This document shows, piece after piece, positions 1-12,721 of a stretch of DNA of 64,000 nucleotides; within the stretch, counting starts at the first letter, position 1, and each line of letters starts with the position of its first letter. Made by a program: the position numbers and the translations under genes. The notes beneath the pieces are model-generated. The model did no database searches, was not told the origin of the DNA, and worked only from the letters and a program-made list of their open reading frames with translations. Location of the stretch: assembly GCA_029204225.1 (NCBI GenBank), contig CM055103.1, positions 50,011,470 through 50,075,469 of the forward strand. The letters are read 5' to 3'. This DNA comes from Diphasiastrum complanatum (Eukaryota > Streptophyta > Lycopodiopsida > Lycopodiales > Lycopodiaceae).

Positions 1-1427
1 ATAAAGTGTTGTCATTTAGTGGACATTTTTCAAATAAGAATTTGAAATCTTTGGATATCCTTGAAAGACTTCTTCTTCCATTTATCTTGCATCCGTGGTT
101 GGATGGCTCTTAAACTTGAGGATGTATACTGTTGATCTGTCAATCCCTTTATTCTAGCTTTGGTTTTGTGCATTAGGATTTGCTCAAGTTGAAAGGGAGA
201 CATGTAAATGGATGCTTTTGGTAATTATCAATTCGTGGGATCATAGAGAATCAAACCTGGGTGGGCAAGCCCCAACTGAAGCACAATACACAAACTCACC
301 ACGCGTGGGAAGATGACTTGTAGATGAACGGAACATTTGTACTACTAACTAAACTTTTTGGTTTCTATCATCCACATAAAACCAATAGATGGAAGAGTAT
401 GGTGATCCAAAAGTGTCCCCTGTATTTGCTGGATAAGATGAACTTGGCGGAAGGCCACCCCTTGTGGAAGTACGTTGTACCCATAAAAACTGAACCAAAT
501 ATATGACTGCATAAAAACAACAATGTGATTTAGCTTTATTGATGGAATTTCAAATTTTGTGATTCTTGCATAACATATCAAAGTCATACCTTAAATAACA
601 CATGGGCACTCATACTACATCAGCAATAAGCAACATGTCATGATTATTGTGCAAGGCTTCTAAAGCACAATGTCATATGTATATATTTCTCAAAACAAAA
701 AAGCACAAATTTTCCATTATATGCAAGACTATTGCCTATGAAGAAAAGCTAGGGGCTCTATGCATTCACTTAAAAAAACCTTTATACCTTATTTCAGGGT
801 TGATTTTCTTCCCTAGACATGAATTTAATGGCAATATTGTTTATGCTCTCATTTTGTATGGAATTGGCAAGATGTACGCACATCAAGAACTTCTTTTTTG
901 TAAAGTTCAAGAGGACGATGCTAAAAACCATCATTTGTCATTCTATTCTTTTTCCGTCTAGGTGGGTGTTGAGGGACATAATTCTTGAGCATTTGCCAAA
1001 TTCATGAAAGATATTCTTTGAGATGGAAAAACACATCACATTGTAGCAAAATTGCTTCTCTTATGAAGATCTTCCATTTCAGGTAAGACCTCACAAGAAA
1101 CATGCTCACTTTTTTTTTGTTGACATCATATCTATTCTAAGTATATTTGATGCACAATATGCACACTTCACATCATATAATAATAGATCCAAAAGTCTAC
1201 TAGGACACCCATTGGGATTCAAGCTTGAGCAAGCATGGGCACACTTTCAACTCTTATCCAGCTCGTGGATTAATATATGGAGGATTCAAATTTTCCACTA
1301 CCCATTCTACTAATTACTTGTGGACCATGTATTGAGGATCTTTGGGGCAAGAAACCCATTGTGGACCTAGAGAAAGTACTCAAGATTAGGAAGCAATTGG
1401 ATATGAGTGTTAGGAATATTTTGACAA
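1..1427. other. Intergenic, no recognisable gene
   Basis: Only short chance reading frames occur on both strands. None shows a known domain or a run of plausible exons. The longest (647-961, plus strand) has no motif I recognise. This is the 3' flank of the DUF3455 gene, and unread further exons of that gene could lie here. Confidence 0.5.
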
Positions 1428-1428
1428 T

Positions 1429-1526
1429 ATATGGTTGTGTGTTGTCAAATAGCTTTCTTCAAATCAGTAATAGATATATCCATAAAGTAGATGGTTGTGT
1501 GTTGTTACATACCTTTCTCCAGTAGA
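1429..1526. repeat. 60-bp period imperfect direct repeat
   Basis: The phrase ATGGTTGTGTGTTG starts at 1431 and again at 1491, followed in both copies by a related CTTTCT(T/C)C stretch. The repeat covers a potential splice donor (minus strand, near 1507) just past the end of the DUF3455 reading frame, so it may have changed the 3' end of that gene. Confidence 0.65.
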
Positions 1527-1580
1527 GCTTGTTGCTTGAAGCAAAGCCCAAGAAATGCTACTGATGTCAACCACAACGAC
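1505..1580 (-). pseudogene. Frameshifted continuation of the second DUF3455 domain
   Basis: Just past KVVRS on the minus strand, a +1 shift opens a frame reading VVVDISSISWALLQATSSTG, followed by a possible donor G|GTATGT near 1507. This parallels the first domain, where STVTGKVLVSIPS leads into SINSLLLEATGLTG. The match in order and spacing suggests that one base was gained or lost near 1578. I did not find the remaining exons of this domain. Confidence 0.55.
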
Positions 1581-2724
1581 TTCTCACAACCTTTGCTGTC
1601 ACAGTACTCTCTGGATAGAACGTCTCCCAAGTTGGCCTTCCTCCTTTTGGATCACTCTCTGACAAAAAGAAGTGTCTGCCTATTACCTCTTGACCTGGAC
1701 CAGAGGACAGGGTTGCTGTTGCATCCTTCAAATACCAGGTTGATCCATTGTAGATGTAATTCTGATGTCCCTCTCCAAAGAAGGAAAACAAAGGCCTAGT
1801 TCCTGCAGGTGAACTGAGGGATGGGGAGAGCTGACGAGTGGATAGAGAGGTGAGTTGAGCCCAGAAGACGTAAACGCTTTGATATGGAATTTTTGCTAAT
1901 TCGCCATCTTTTGTGCATTCCTTTGCAGAGGGAGCCACGCCTCCTTTGTTAAAAATCCGCTGAATGTAAGAGACACGACTCAGGTTTCCGAAACCAGTAA
2001 GCCCAGTAGCTTCCAGTAGGAGAGAGTTGATGCTGTTGTTGTTAGATGGGATAGAAACCAGAACTTTGCCTGAACAAAAGATACGTTTCTAATAAGAATA
2101 TTTCGTAGTGCAGCAAGTTCATTCTTGATTACGATATATTGGTGACTAGTGTTTAGAGTTTTACGAAAGTAAACCTGTAACTGTGCTGTCAGGAGCAGTA
2201 GATGCGTTTGCTCCGGGAGCTGACGTTGAAGACCATGTTGCTTTCCCTCCTCCGGAATCTGGGTGGGGTAAAAAATAATGCAAACCTACTCTTTCAGCCA
2301 AAGAGGTTGCAGAAAATGTTATGGGAAAAAGATCAGCTTTGGCAGCAATTGATGCCCATGTGGGTTCACCATTGGATGTGGTACAACGGTATATCTGGCT
2401 TCCTTTTCCATGGACTCGTCTAATTACACTGTCCAATACAAAGGAAATGTTAGCTTTCTTATCAAGTATCAAGTTTCTAGACTATGCCCATCTCTTGCTT
2501 TGCAGTTTTTTTTCAGTATTTGTAATTCGATTGTCTGTAATAAACTATGATAGTCAACTTGATAGTTTGATTGAATTATATTTCTTAAAGCTGTTCAGAA
2601 ATGTAAGAGGCACTGACTAGTTTCCAGCAGGAGGATCCAAGGATTGAGCAGCCGCTATGTGAAACGTCATGAATATCCCGAAGACAGATGCAGCCATGCA
2701 TGTGATCAATATGGTACGCATCAT
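1567..2724 (-). CDS. DUF3455 family secreted protein, three coding exons, second domain broken
   Basis: The coding exons read on the minus strand are 2724-2618, 2428-2175 and 2069-1567 (287 codons). All introns are GT-AG: donors TA|GTCAGT and G|GTTTAC, acceptors GGACAG and GTTCAG. The start is the first of two adjacent ATGs and gives a hydrophobic signal peptide of about 27 residues ending AAAQS. The first DUF3455 domain is complete: PPAGNYVIRR, GKGSQIYRC, GLHYF, TWSS, DSTVTGK, LLLEATG, VSYIQRIFNKGG and VYVFW occur in that order. A second, partial copy follows (NYIYNGSTWYLKDATATLS, IGRHFF, PTWETF, STVTAK) and stops early at 1567. The domain's function is unknown, and the export signal suggests a secreted or vacuolar protein. 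The phase-consistent splicing argues for a real gene. The premature stop after the second half-domain looks like a frameshift. Confidence 0.85.
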
Positions 2725-2902
2725 TGCAATTCTGTAAATGTTTCCGATTCCAATAAATAAGTACACCTAGTGGCGGTTATGATCAGAATTAGACACGAGT
2801 TGTTCGAGTCGGTGATCACGATATTCAAGATCTAGATTTATGCTTCTCTAGATTGCGAACATCAATCGTTTAGCTACAGGTTATCAGCGCGATCATGCTC
2901 AG

Positions 2903-2978
2903 CGGACCCAATTCTCAGCACCAACTACAACAGATCAATACGGACCCAATTCTCAGCACCAACTACAACAGATCAATA
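2903..2978. repeat. Perfect 38-bp tandem duplication upstream of the DUF3455 gene
   Basis: Units 2903-2940 and 2941-2978 are identical, beginning CGGACCCAATTCTCAGC. They lie 180-255 bp upstream of the start codon, so in the promoter or 5'UTR of the minus-strand gene. An AT-rich TATA-like stretch (TATTTAAGTG on the minus strand) sits just beyond, near 2995. Confidence 0.9.
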
Positions 2979-2989
2979 GCAGCAGCAAT

Positions 2990-5147
<2,158 letters not shown>

Positions 5148-5423
5148 GAAATCTACTATATTTATACTACATACCAGTTTGTTTTTCGAAACGTCACAAA
5201 AAAAAGACTTTTTCCTTATGATACTTTACCAACAAAAATGCCTTATTATGTTAACTTAGAAACATGGCCTCAAATAAAAAAGTTTTTTTGAAAAAAACCT
5301 CCTAAGTCTTTTGGTGGGAAACTTGGTTTCAAACGAACGGCTGTGATCAGTGCACATGATAGAGATTCAATCTAACGGTGAGCATCTTCTAATACCTGTT
5401 GCACCAAAGGGTGCTAGGTTTTC

Positions 5424-5430
5424 TATAAAA
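5424..5430 (+). promoter_or_regulatory. TATA box of the retroelement terminal repeat (copy A)
   Basis: TCTATAAAAG precedes a CT-rich segment (ACCCTAAGTTTCACTC followed by CTCTC runs) that looks like a plant transcription start and 5'UTR. The same TATA plus CT-rich arrangement recurs at 50472 and 56499, so the repeat seems to carry the element's promoter. Confidence 0.6.
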
Positions 5431-5900
5431 GGGAAGATCTCTACAACCCTAAGTTTCACTCTTCTTGCTCTCTCCTTCTCTCTCTCTTGCTTTTGCTCTC
5501 TTGGTTGGCTTCTCTACTGCTACCCCTTGGAAGTGAGGAGACTTGTGAATGCTTGTGGAAGAGTATTCGGGTGGAAGACATTGCATGCTAAGAAAGCTAT
5601 CATTTGTGTAGTTGGATGATCGTGTGTTGCTAAGGATATTCATTTGCTTGCTGAAAAGGGAGTATGCTCACTACATACTGTGATTGTATTAGATTGATAC
5701 TATAAATTTGCTTCTATTAAACACGATTGGAGCATTTACGTTAGGGCACTGCCTCAAAGAGTAGTTGTTAACATCACTACAGGTTTGCTATGCAACTCTT
5801 CACATTTTCATTATTCTTTAGACAACGAACTGTCACTGAAATACTTGAATGCAATGGTTCATACACGTCTGATTACCAGCGGAATATGTTAGCTGAAAAT

Positions 5901-5983
5901 CCGCACTTCAATATGCGGTTTCTATGGATTAAACCATAGTAGAAATGCGTTGGTGGTCACCATCTGAAATGCGATGGACCACC
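5901..5983 (+). other. Three consecutive hairpins in the copy A leader
   Basis: CCGCA/TGCGG (5901-5918), CTATGG/CCATAG (5922-5939) and GGTGGT...ACCACC with an inner CCATC/GATGG stem (5952-5983) follow each other closely. This suggests a structured untranslated RNA. I did not find the same array in copy C. Confidence 0.5.
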
Positions 5984-7040
5984 TTCGCTTGCCACCTTTT
6001 CTGAATAAGTATTTACAAGTGGTCGCCATCTGAGATGCAATAGACCTTCATCATTGTCTACTATCTCAGAAAATTAGAATTCTATAAAGCTATTGATGAT
6101 GCATTGTATTGGCTCTACATAATACTTTTTAGCAGCCCATGTTTCAATACCTACTTTTTATAGAAAAGGAAGGATTTTATATGTATTTGCACATAAACCT
6201 AACAAGCAATCGCTGGATATAACCAACGAGATATATTGTGAGGCCTTGATAATGGTATCTACTTTAATGCAATGAATATGTAAGAGCTCTACTGTTGTCC
6301 AGATTTGCTAACACTCAGACTATGAACTGTCGAAGGAATGACTCTATGATAATCTGAGACACGAAATACATATGGTTATAATAAATCACATGTGATTGAG
6401 TTCAACACCATTGCAAGTTTACTATACGGCTTGAAAGAGGTTGCACTACCATTAATCCATTACTTTTGGTTTTTGATTCGGTAGTACGTAAACAGAGTTT
6501 TGCTTGAAGCTGTGGAACATGGGTAGCTCACAAGAAATTACTTCACCTCGCATTCAGGTATGAAGTTCTATGAAGGCATATGGAAGGTAATATCTCCCAA
6601 CACTACAATGTTGTGCATAAATACGTATGAAACATTATGAATTACATAAATCGAAAAGTTTTTTTGAAGTTATGATCCGAAAGGATGCTTACATTCCATG
6701 CTTTTGAATCTTATTAAGTTTGGTCGTCTTTACCAAGTTGGTTTTTCTAAAAAAAAACCTTAAAGTGCAGCCTGTATGAGTAAGCTAGGGACGTTTGCAG
6801 AGTCTGATTTTGACGCGCTTGAACGGCATGGATTTGCCCAAGCCATAAGGTGCTTGGACTCCCAAATGTTTTGCATGGAAGGTCCATGGGGCTAGTATGG
6901 CACGGATCTACCCTAGTACCTAGCACTTGGCCAAAATCATATCTCTTTTCATTTGTGTATTGCAAGATAGCTTCTTACGTGTATATTTTTTATGTGAGCT
7001 TAATACATTCTTTTTGCTCTTATACTGATTAGTATGGCAT

Positions 7041-7071
7041 CTGCCCTGATACAGTTTTCGTGAAAGGGCAG
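7041..7071 (+). other. Conserved leader hairpin CTGCCCT/AGGGCAG (copy A)
   Basis: A perfect 7-bp stem with a 17-nt loop. The stem is kept in copies B (22883-22913) and C (51828-51858) while the loop differs between copies. Confidence 0.6.
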
Positions 7072-7500
7072 AATGTGTTGCTAATTATGAAATGCATGAT
7101 AGGGAAGATTGGATGTATTATTTGTTATTGCAATCAAGCTGATAAAGTAGTGAATCTAGTTTCGGACATGGATAACAACTGATTCTTAGCTATGCCACCT
7201 GTCTTCCTCACGTAATTAACTTGTGCAGTTTTGTTGTGTGGGACGGTGGCAAGTAACAGTTGGGTGTCCTAAAACTTGCTTCACTTTTTGGTACTCTATA
7301 TTGTAAGACTTTACACAGCTATATTTTAACTTGTTATGCTATAAATTGAAGGGTTCAAATGGTTTGGTCTTGACTTGTCAAGAGGGACTATGTGATGTTC
7401 AGTTATTCTCTCAAAGCATATTTTTAAGATGGCAACCCAACTACCTTTTGGTCGGGGTAGTACCAAACCTTTGCCTTTACTTATATTTTATGGTTAACAA

Positions 7501-7860
7501 GTATATATAATAACATGTCCAATGTTGTTGTCAATAACTTCTTTAAAATGTATAAAAACTGAGCACGTACAGGGTGGAATATTATCAGTATTGAAATCAC
7601 AAAAGACTTGAAAGGGCTTATACCATTCATGTTTCAAATGCGGAAAAAAGGTCCAGCCAAACACAATCTGCTCAAAGATGTCATCAATGTAACCAAATAT
7701 ATGAAGTAAAGTCTCAAAATAAAGTTTTTTAACATTTATACTCTCAAAGTAGTAACGTAAATGCAAAACATCGTTCCGTTATCTCTTGTCACCAAAAGTC
7801 GTCGCCTACCAACTGCATTGACCTCCAAAACTCTAAAATCTTCAATATCTTCCTACATGT
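7501..7860 (-). pseudogene. Inverted 5' fragment of the retroelement RT module
   Basis: On the minus strand this stretch matches copy C from about 53710 to 53950, including the phrase HIFGYIDDIFEQIVFG (copy C: HIFGYSDDIFEQIVFG). The open frame is 90 codons (7766-7494). It lies head to head with the leader of copy A, so the local structure is leader forward, RT fragment reversed. The YIDD here is not the RT catalytic motif, which lies further downstream in copy C. Confidence 0.65.
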
Positions 7861-8349
<489 letters not shown>

Positions 8350-8462
8350 CATAGGTCCCGTGGATCCCGGTACCGCGGGACCGAACTGGTACCGCGGTAC
8401 CATAATATATTAATATAATTAATATTTAATATTTTCCACGAGCACACACTCCACGAGCTCAT

Positions 8463-8912
8463 CCTCCTCGCTTAGTTGCACAGGGAGTTCCTTCTTTTGC
8501 TTCCCTATCCCAATCGGCCTCAGCTTGGGCCCAGCCTAGCCAGCCAGGTGATTTGCATGGGGGTGACGAGGCATTGACAGCTCCTCTTGTCCGCAAGAGA
8601 CCAAGAAGGCCCAAGGGTGCACCGAACAAGAAAGGCAAGGCACAGAAACTGTCAGGGAGGAGAGGACGACCACGCAAGGCTCCAGGTACAGGGAGAAGTG
8701 CAGTATCACAGCCAGTTGGAGCAGGTGTTGTTGGTTTGGCCTGCTTGGGGGCTGATGCAGAGGCTGATTGGGAGGATGAGGATGACGAGTCTTCCCCCTC
8801 GGATACACAGCCCATGCCAGTTCCAGACAGGCAAAGATATTGGCTGCGAGAGTCAGCTCGGGGGCCTGAGTTGTCTCCAGAGCATTTGTCTGAGTCAGAG
8901 CCAGAGCATTGA
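8463..8912 (+). CDS. Small basic/acidic protein with AT-hook-like motifs, unrecognised
   Basis: The frame is open from about 8463 to the stop at 8910-8912. No ATG is visible in the upstream part of the frame, so a 5' exon or a broken start is likely. The middle is strongly basic, with KRPRRPKGAPNKKGK and GRRGRPRKAPG. The second has the RGRP core of an AT-hook, known to bind the minor groove of AT-rich DNA. The C-terminal third is acidic and Ser/Pro-rich (WEDEDDESSPSDTQ, SESEPEH). It may be an accessory DNA-binding protein of the surrounding insert. I recognise no family. Confidence 0.4.
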   Translation, partial: PPRLVAQGVPSFASLSQSASAWAQPSQPGDLHGGDEALTAPLVRKRPRRPKGAPNKKGKAQKLSGRRGRPRKAPGTGRSAVSQPVGAGVVGLACLGADAEADWEDEDDESSPSDTQPMPVPDRQRYWLRESARGPELSPEHLSESEPEH

Positions 8913-9507
8913 TTGTGGCTCTATTGTTTTAGTTTCAGTAGTTTGTCTCTAGCAGACGGTCTACCATTGTACTCAGATGATTTTTCACATTATATACAGT
9001 GTTTGGCCTACATTATTTGCTGCACATTGTGCGTATGTCACTCTGTACATGTGATGTTTTATTTTATGTTGAATTCTATTGCGTGTGTGAATCTTATTTT
9101 GTTGTTTTTGAAGTGAATGCTAGCTTCACATATATGCACCTACATCATGAGCACAACAATCACCCCTACACTCCAAATGACATTTCATAAACACATGTAA
9201 TACATCTGCATTTCAAAAAATTACAGACATTGCATCTTACATGACTGGGCTCGCGTTGCACAAAAAACAACTATGTATATATTCAACCGTTGTATCAAGA
9301 TAACATCACATATACTGTCATTTTTTAAGCAGCCATCTAGTTATTTGCTGCACCATAAACTGCCGAAAACTACATAGCAACAGTCCGTCACATACGGCTG
9401 GACCTTATCTATTCTAAACATCCCTCACTGATCCTCCACCGACTCCTAGCCCTCGTCTGGTGCATTGTTTTGTCGCTCTTGCTCTGCCTCCCGGTTAGCC
9501 GGGCAAC

Positions 9508-9789
9508 CTACTGGTTAGCCCGACGTCTAGCCGCCCTTTCCCTGACCATGATGAGCTGCCGTCGTGTGAAATTCATTCCGATCTGCTCATCCAGATCCAG
9601 CTCGACAGCAGGGACATGATCCACAGCGGGGGCGGGTGGCTCTGGTTCCGGATTTCTCTGTCGAGTCTGTCGCAGCATCTCTCGGATATCTGCCTCTTGC
9701 TTTCGATGTCTCTCGTTGTGCCTTCGGATATCTTCCTCAAGCTTCCTCCTGGCTTCGCCCTCGGGCTTTGGTGGTATGCGCTCTGCCAT
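9508..9789 (-). CDS. Small charged coiled-coil protein, unrecognised
   Basis: 93 codons from the ATG at 9789-9787. The N-terminal two thirds are rich in Arg, Glu and Lys (EARRKLEEDIRRHNERHRKQ), compatible with an amphipathic helix or coiled coil. A Pro-rich linker (PEPEPPAPA) and a basic C-terminus ending ERAARRRANQ follow. The frame is also open upstream of the ATG (GTG region to 9831). On this strand a TATA-like GGGGATAAATAGG lies near 9965, about 180 bp upstream, so transcription is plausible. Function unknown. Confidence 0.35.
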   Translation of the reverse strand: MAERIPPKPEGEARRKLEEDIRRHNERHRKQEADIREMLRQTRQRNPEPEPPAPAVDHVPAVELDLDEQIGMNFTRRQLIMVRERAARRRANQ

Positions 9790-10009
9790 TTCGATCGACC
9801 TTCTCCTCTCAACACCCTGGTCCTTGAACACCCTCTCACAGCACCCTGGCTCTCAAACAGCCTCTCACAGCCTGTCACCGGCTCTCGCTTGCTCTCTCAC
9901 TGTCTATCACTAGCTCTCTCATAGCCTCTGAAAATGCCAACCACAATGGCATTGTGAGTGCCTATTTATCCCCATAGCCTGATCGGCCATGTGGATCCCC
10001 ATCATCCAT

Positions 10010-10200
10010 CCATGTGCCTCTGTATCTGTCCCCATGTGATGCTCCCCCCATGTGTTGGTCTCCCATTGGCCCCATGGTCTGCTCACCCACAGTGCCCATG
10101 TGCCTCTATACTTGCCCCCATGTGATGCTCCCCCCCCCTGTGTTGGTCTCTCATTGGCCCCATGGTCTGCTCACCCACAATGCCCATGTGTCACTGCACC
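10010..10200. repeat. Two diverged tandem units of about 88 bp
   Basis: Each unit runs CCATGTGCCTCT, GATGCTCCCCCC, TGTTGGTCTC, CATTGGCCCCATGGTCTGCT, CACCCACA in the same order (from about 10010 and 10097). A partial third start follows near 10183. The repeat lies within the GC-rich insert. Confidence 0.75.
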
Positions 10201-10434
10201 AGTCCCCTGCACCATGTACTGTACCCTTTTTTTTTACACCCAGTACTCCTTTTTTTTTTTTTTTTTTTTCATTTTTTTGTCCTTTTTTGGTAAGTAATAG
10301 ACAAAAAAAACTATTAAATATATTGAAAAAATTAAAAAATACTAAAAAAGGTACCGCCCTGGTACCGCGGATCTCAGGGCGGTACCGTATCGGCGGTACC
10401 ACGAGGTACTGTGATATATATATATATATATATA

Positions 10435-10828
10435 ATTGAAATAAACTTTTCTTTTGGAAAAAACGTTGTCTGAATCATTATATATTTTGAAAGCAAATCT
10501 TTTTTTTTTGGTAGATGTTTGGGTGTCATTTTTTAGTTGTAACAATAGGTATTTCATTTCATTTTACGATTGTTTTATTGTCCATATTTAGATTTTGGTG
10601 TTTACAAATGTGAACTTGGCACTGAATGTTCATGGGGTTTCAAGTCCAATACACTTTTTTTCCCCCAGCTATTTTTGAGGTACATGATATGCAAATGTAA
10701 TTCTTTTGTTGAATAGGTTTTCGTTAGCAGTGATAGACTATCATTGCATCTTAAAACTTTAAGAGTCCTTTACATTTTTCATCACATAGATATGTCAATA
10801 TTCATAAAACATATATTTTTGTATAATT
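10435..10828. other. AT-rich spacer
   Basis: No gene or repeat is recognised between the AT tract of the GGTACC insert and the sharp left edge of repeat R. Confidence 0.5.
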
Positions 10829-12181
10829 TCATCCACATAGATTAGAACTTTTGGAAATTCAACAAGTCTATTGCATTAGTAACACTTTCTCACATATGTA
10901 TTTATTGCTACTATACGTTTTTTCGAATATATTTGGTCTTCAAAGTAATGAATATTTTTTATCATTAATTGTTTATATCACCATATTGGGTAAAAGATAC
11001 ACGATCTTGTGTTTTGACTTTGATAAAAGATTCCATTTAAACTATAAGTTTACCAAGATTTGACTAAAACTTATTTATGTTGTAGTGAAATGACATTTTT
11101 GGATACAAATTCAAAACTCAAATCTATTTTAAGGTATTCTATGTTGATAAGTTTGCATGGAATGATTATGACATAATTGACCCCAAGACATGGTTACTTT
11201 AGTATTTAACTATTGGATGTTTTCACTTTATCAAAAAAGAAATTGAAATAAATATTTCACAATTAACATATTATTTTGGTATGGTTGAAAATTTACAATA
11301 CAAATTGTCATGATTTTGCTAGATTCAAGGCTAATTTTTTGAAACTTGTTTGTGAGATTACTGTTAATTTTTTTTCTCCTTTCATGAAAATTTTCAAAGT
11401 GTCAATATTTATGTGTTTTTTAACAAAACATTTTTAATTGGCCTATAGTTGCGATGTAAAATTTCGATTTTTTCCTTCCTAAAATAATAATAAAAATAAG
11501 CTCTTTTAAGGAATCTTCAAATAGGTAACTTGCAATATTACCTATTTGGCTTGTTTTGTATACAAATGCTGTTAAATCCATTGATGGTCATTTGAAGAAC
11601 TAGCTTTAGGATGTCCTAGGCCAAACCCTTTTATGAAAAAGATCTTCTAGTGTCAGGACAGGTCAATGCATGAACATAATTTCATTTACATCCAACCCCT
11701 TGACATTCAAGTAAGCAAAATACATATGCTTGCAAGGTATGTATTTTTTCATGGTCATATTCAAGGAGAAATTTGCAAATGTCCACGATGGCTCATTACC
11801 AATTGTGACTTGATAAGTTACACTTGTTCAAATGCTTTCAAAAATCTTAAGGATATATAACTCCTTATGTTTTGAAGGTACTTTAAGCACCTCTAGTACA
11901 TGCCCCTTTAGTGATAGTCCCTTTTCCATTCAATCTCTAGCAAATTTTGACACGCCAGATCTATGTCCCATTTGTCCACGTTCTGGCATTGGATTGGCTA
12001 TGACATTGGAAGGTTCTTGGAGGTCTCTAGTCTTGTTTTTTGCTATGAAACATTATGGGAGCATGACGTAGATGTCTCCAAGACATATCCACCTTGGTTC
12101 AATGAGTCTACTTTAGATTGTAGAAGATTTATTCCTTGTTGCACATACCAGACACCATTAATGGCTGGAGGCACCATAGTG
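10829..12181 (+). repeat. Repeat R, copy 1 (1.35 kb, near-identical to 45922-47261)
   Basis: Sequence from CATCCACATAGATTAG to GGCACCATAGTGA is nearly the same as at 45922-47261. Differences are scattered substitutions, about 40 bp present only here (near 10905-10943) and about 20 bp present only in copy 2 (near 46690). No long frame exists. The short frame starting 11832 (MLSKILRIYNSLCF) is shared by both copies but shows no known domain. Unique flanks start sharply on both sides, so this is a mobile or duplicated unit of unknown class. Confidence 0.8.
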
Positions 12182-12721
12182 AAATTGAAATGTTGGTAGT
12201 CTCTCCCTCGAAGCAATGCCACTTGCAAACATTTGAAAATTTTCGGGTAGGCCATTTATAGCTATGTGAGCTAGCTCAACATCTCTTATTGGTTCTCCAA
12301 TAGCTGTCAACTGGTCTCGTAACTCCTTTATTCGTGTGAAATAGGAACCTATGCCCTCATTCTCCTCCATGCGAACACTTATGAGTTTGGTCCTCAAAAA
12401 CATCATTTGAGAGGGGTTCGCCGTTTGAAACTGCGTTTTGAGTGCATCCCAAGCACTTCTTGTTGATACAGCTTCACTGATGTGGGCAATAACATGATCC
12501 TTCACTGACGAGTTTATCAAGGATAAGGCCTTCTGTGCCCTTTTGTCAAATGCACAAATATCGGCTGGAGTTGTAGCTGGCCGTTGTTCCACCCCAGTGA
12601 CAATGTCCCACAGCTCCTTTTCCATGAAAAAACTTTTCATTTTGAATTTTTAAATGCTATAATTGGATACCCCGTCCAATTTACTAGCTTCTCCAAGCAC
12701 GGATTCTCCCAATCCTGCCAT
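12182..12721 (-). pseudogene. Ty1/copia gag (UBN2-type), 3'-truncated
   Basis: The frame starts at ATG 12721-12719 (MAGLGESVLG). It has a stop at the place where copia gag normally has the Trp of a W-KFKM motif (NYSI-stop-KFKM), then continues with the typical FFMEKELWDIVTG, ALSLINSSVKDHV, SAWDALKTQFQ, RTKLISVRMEE and AINGLPENFQ. This order is diagnostic of copia gag (UBN2 domain). The frame ends where repeat R begins, so the nucleocapsid and pol were lost at that junction. Confidence 0.8.

Noticed and set aside
345-587. Minus-strand 80-codon frame as an exon
   Set aside because: No domain, no splice context and no second copy, so it is insufficient to call a gene.
7501-7766. YIDD in HIFGYIDDIFEQ as an RT catalytic site
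   Set aside because: Copy C has SDD at the same place and carries a proper RT motif C (RYIDDICFIDN) about 1 kb downstream, after motifs A and B. The upstream match is coincidental.
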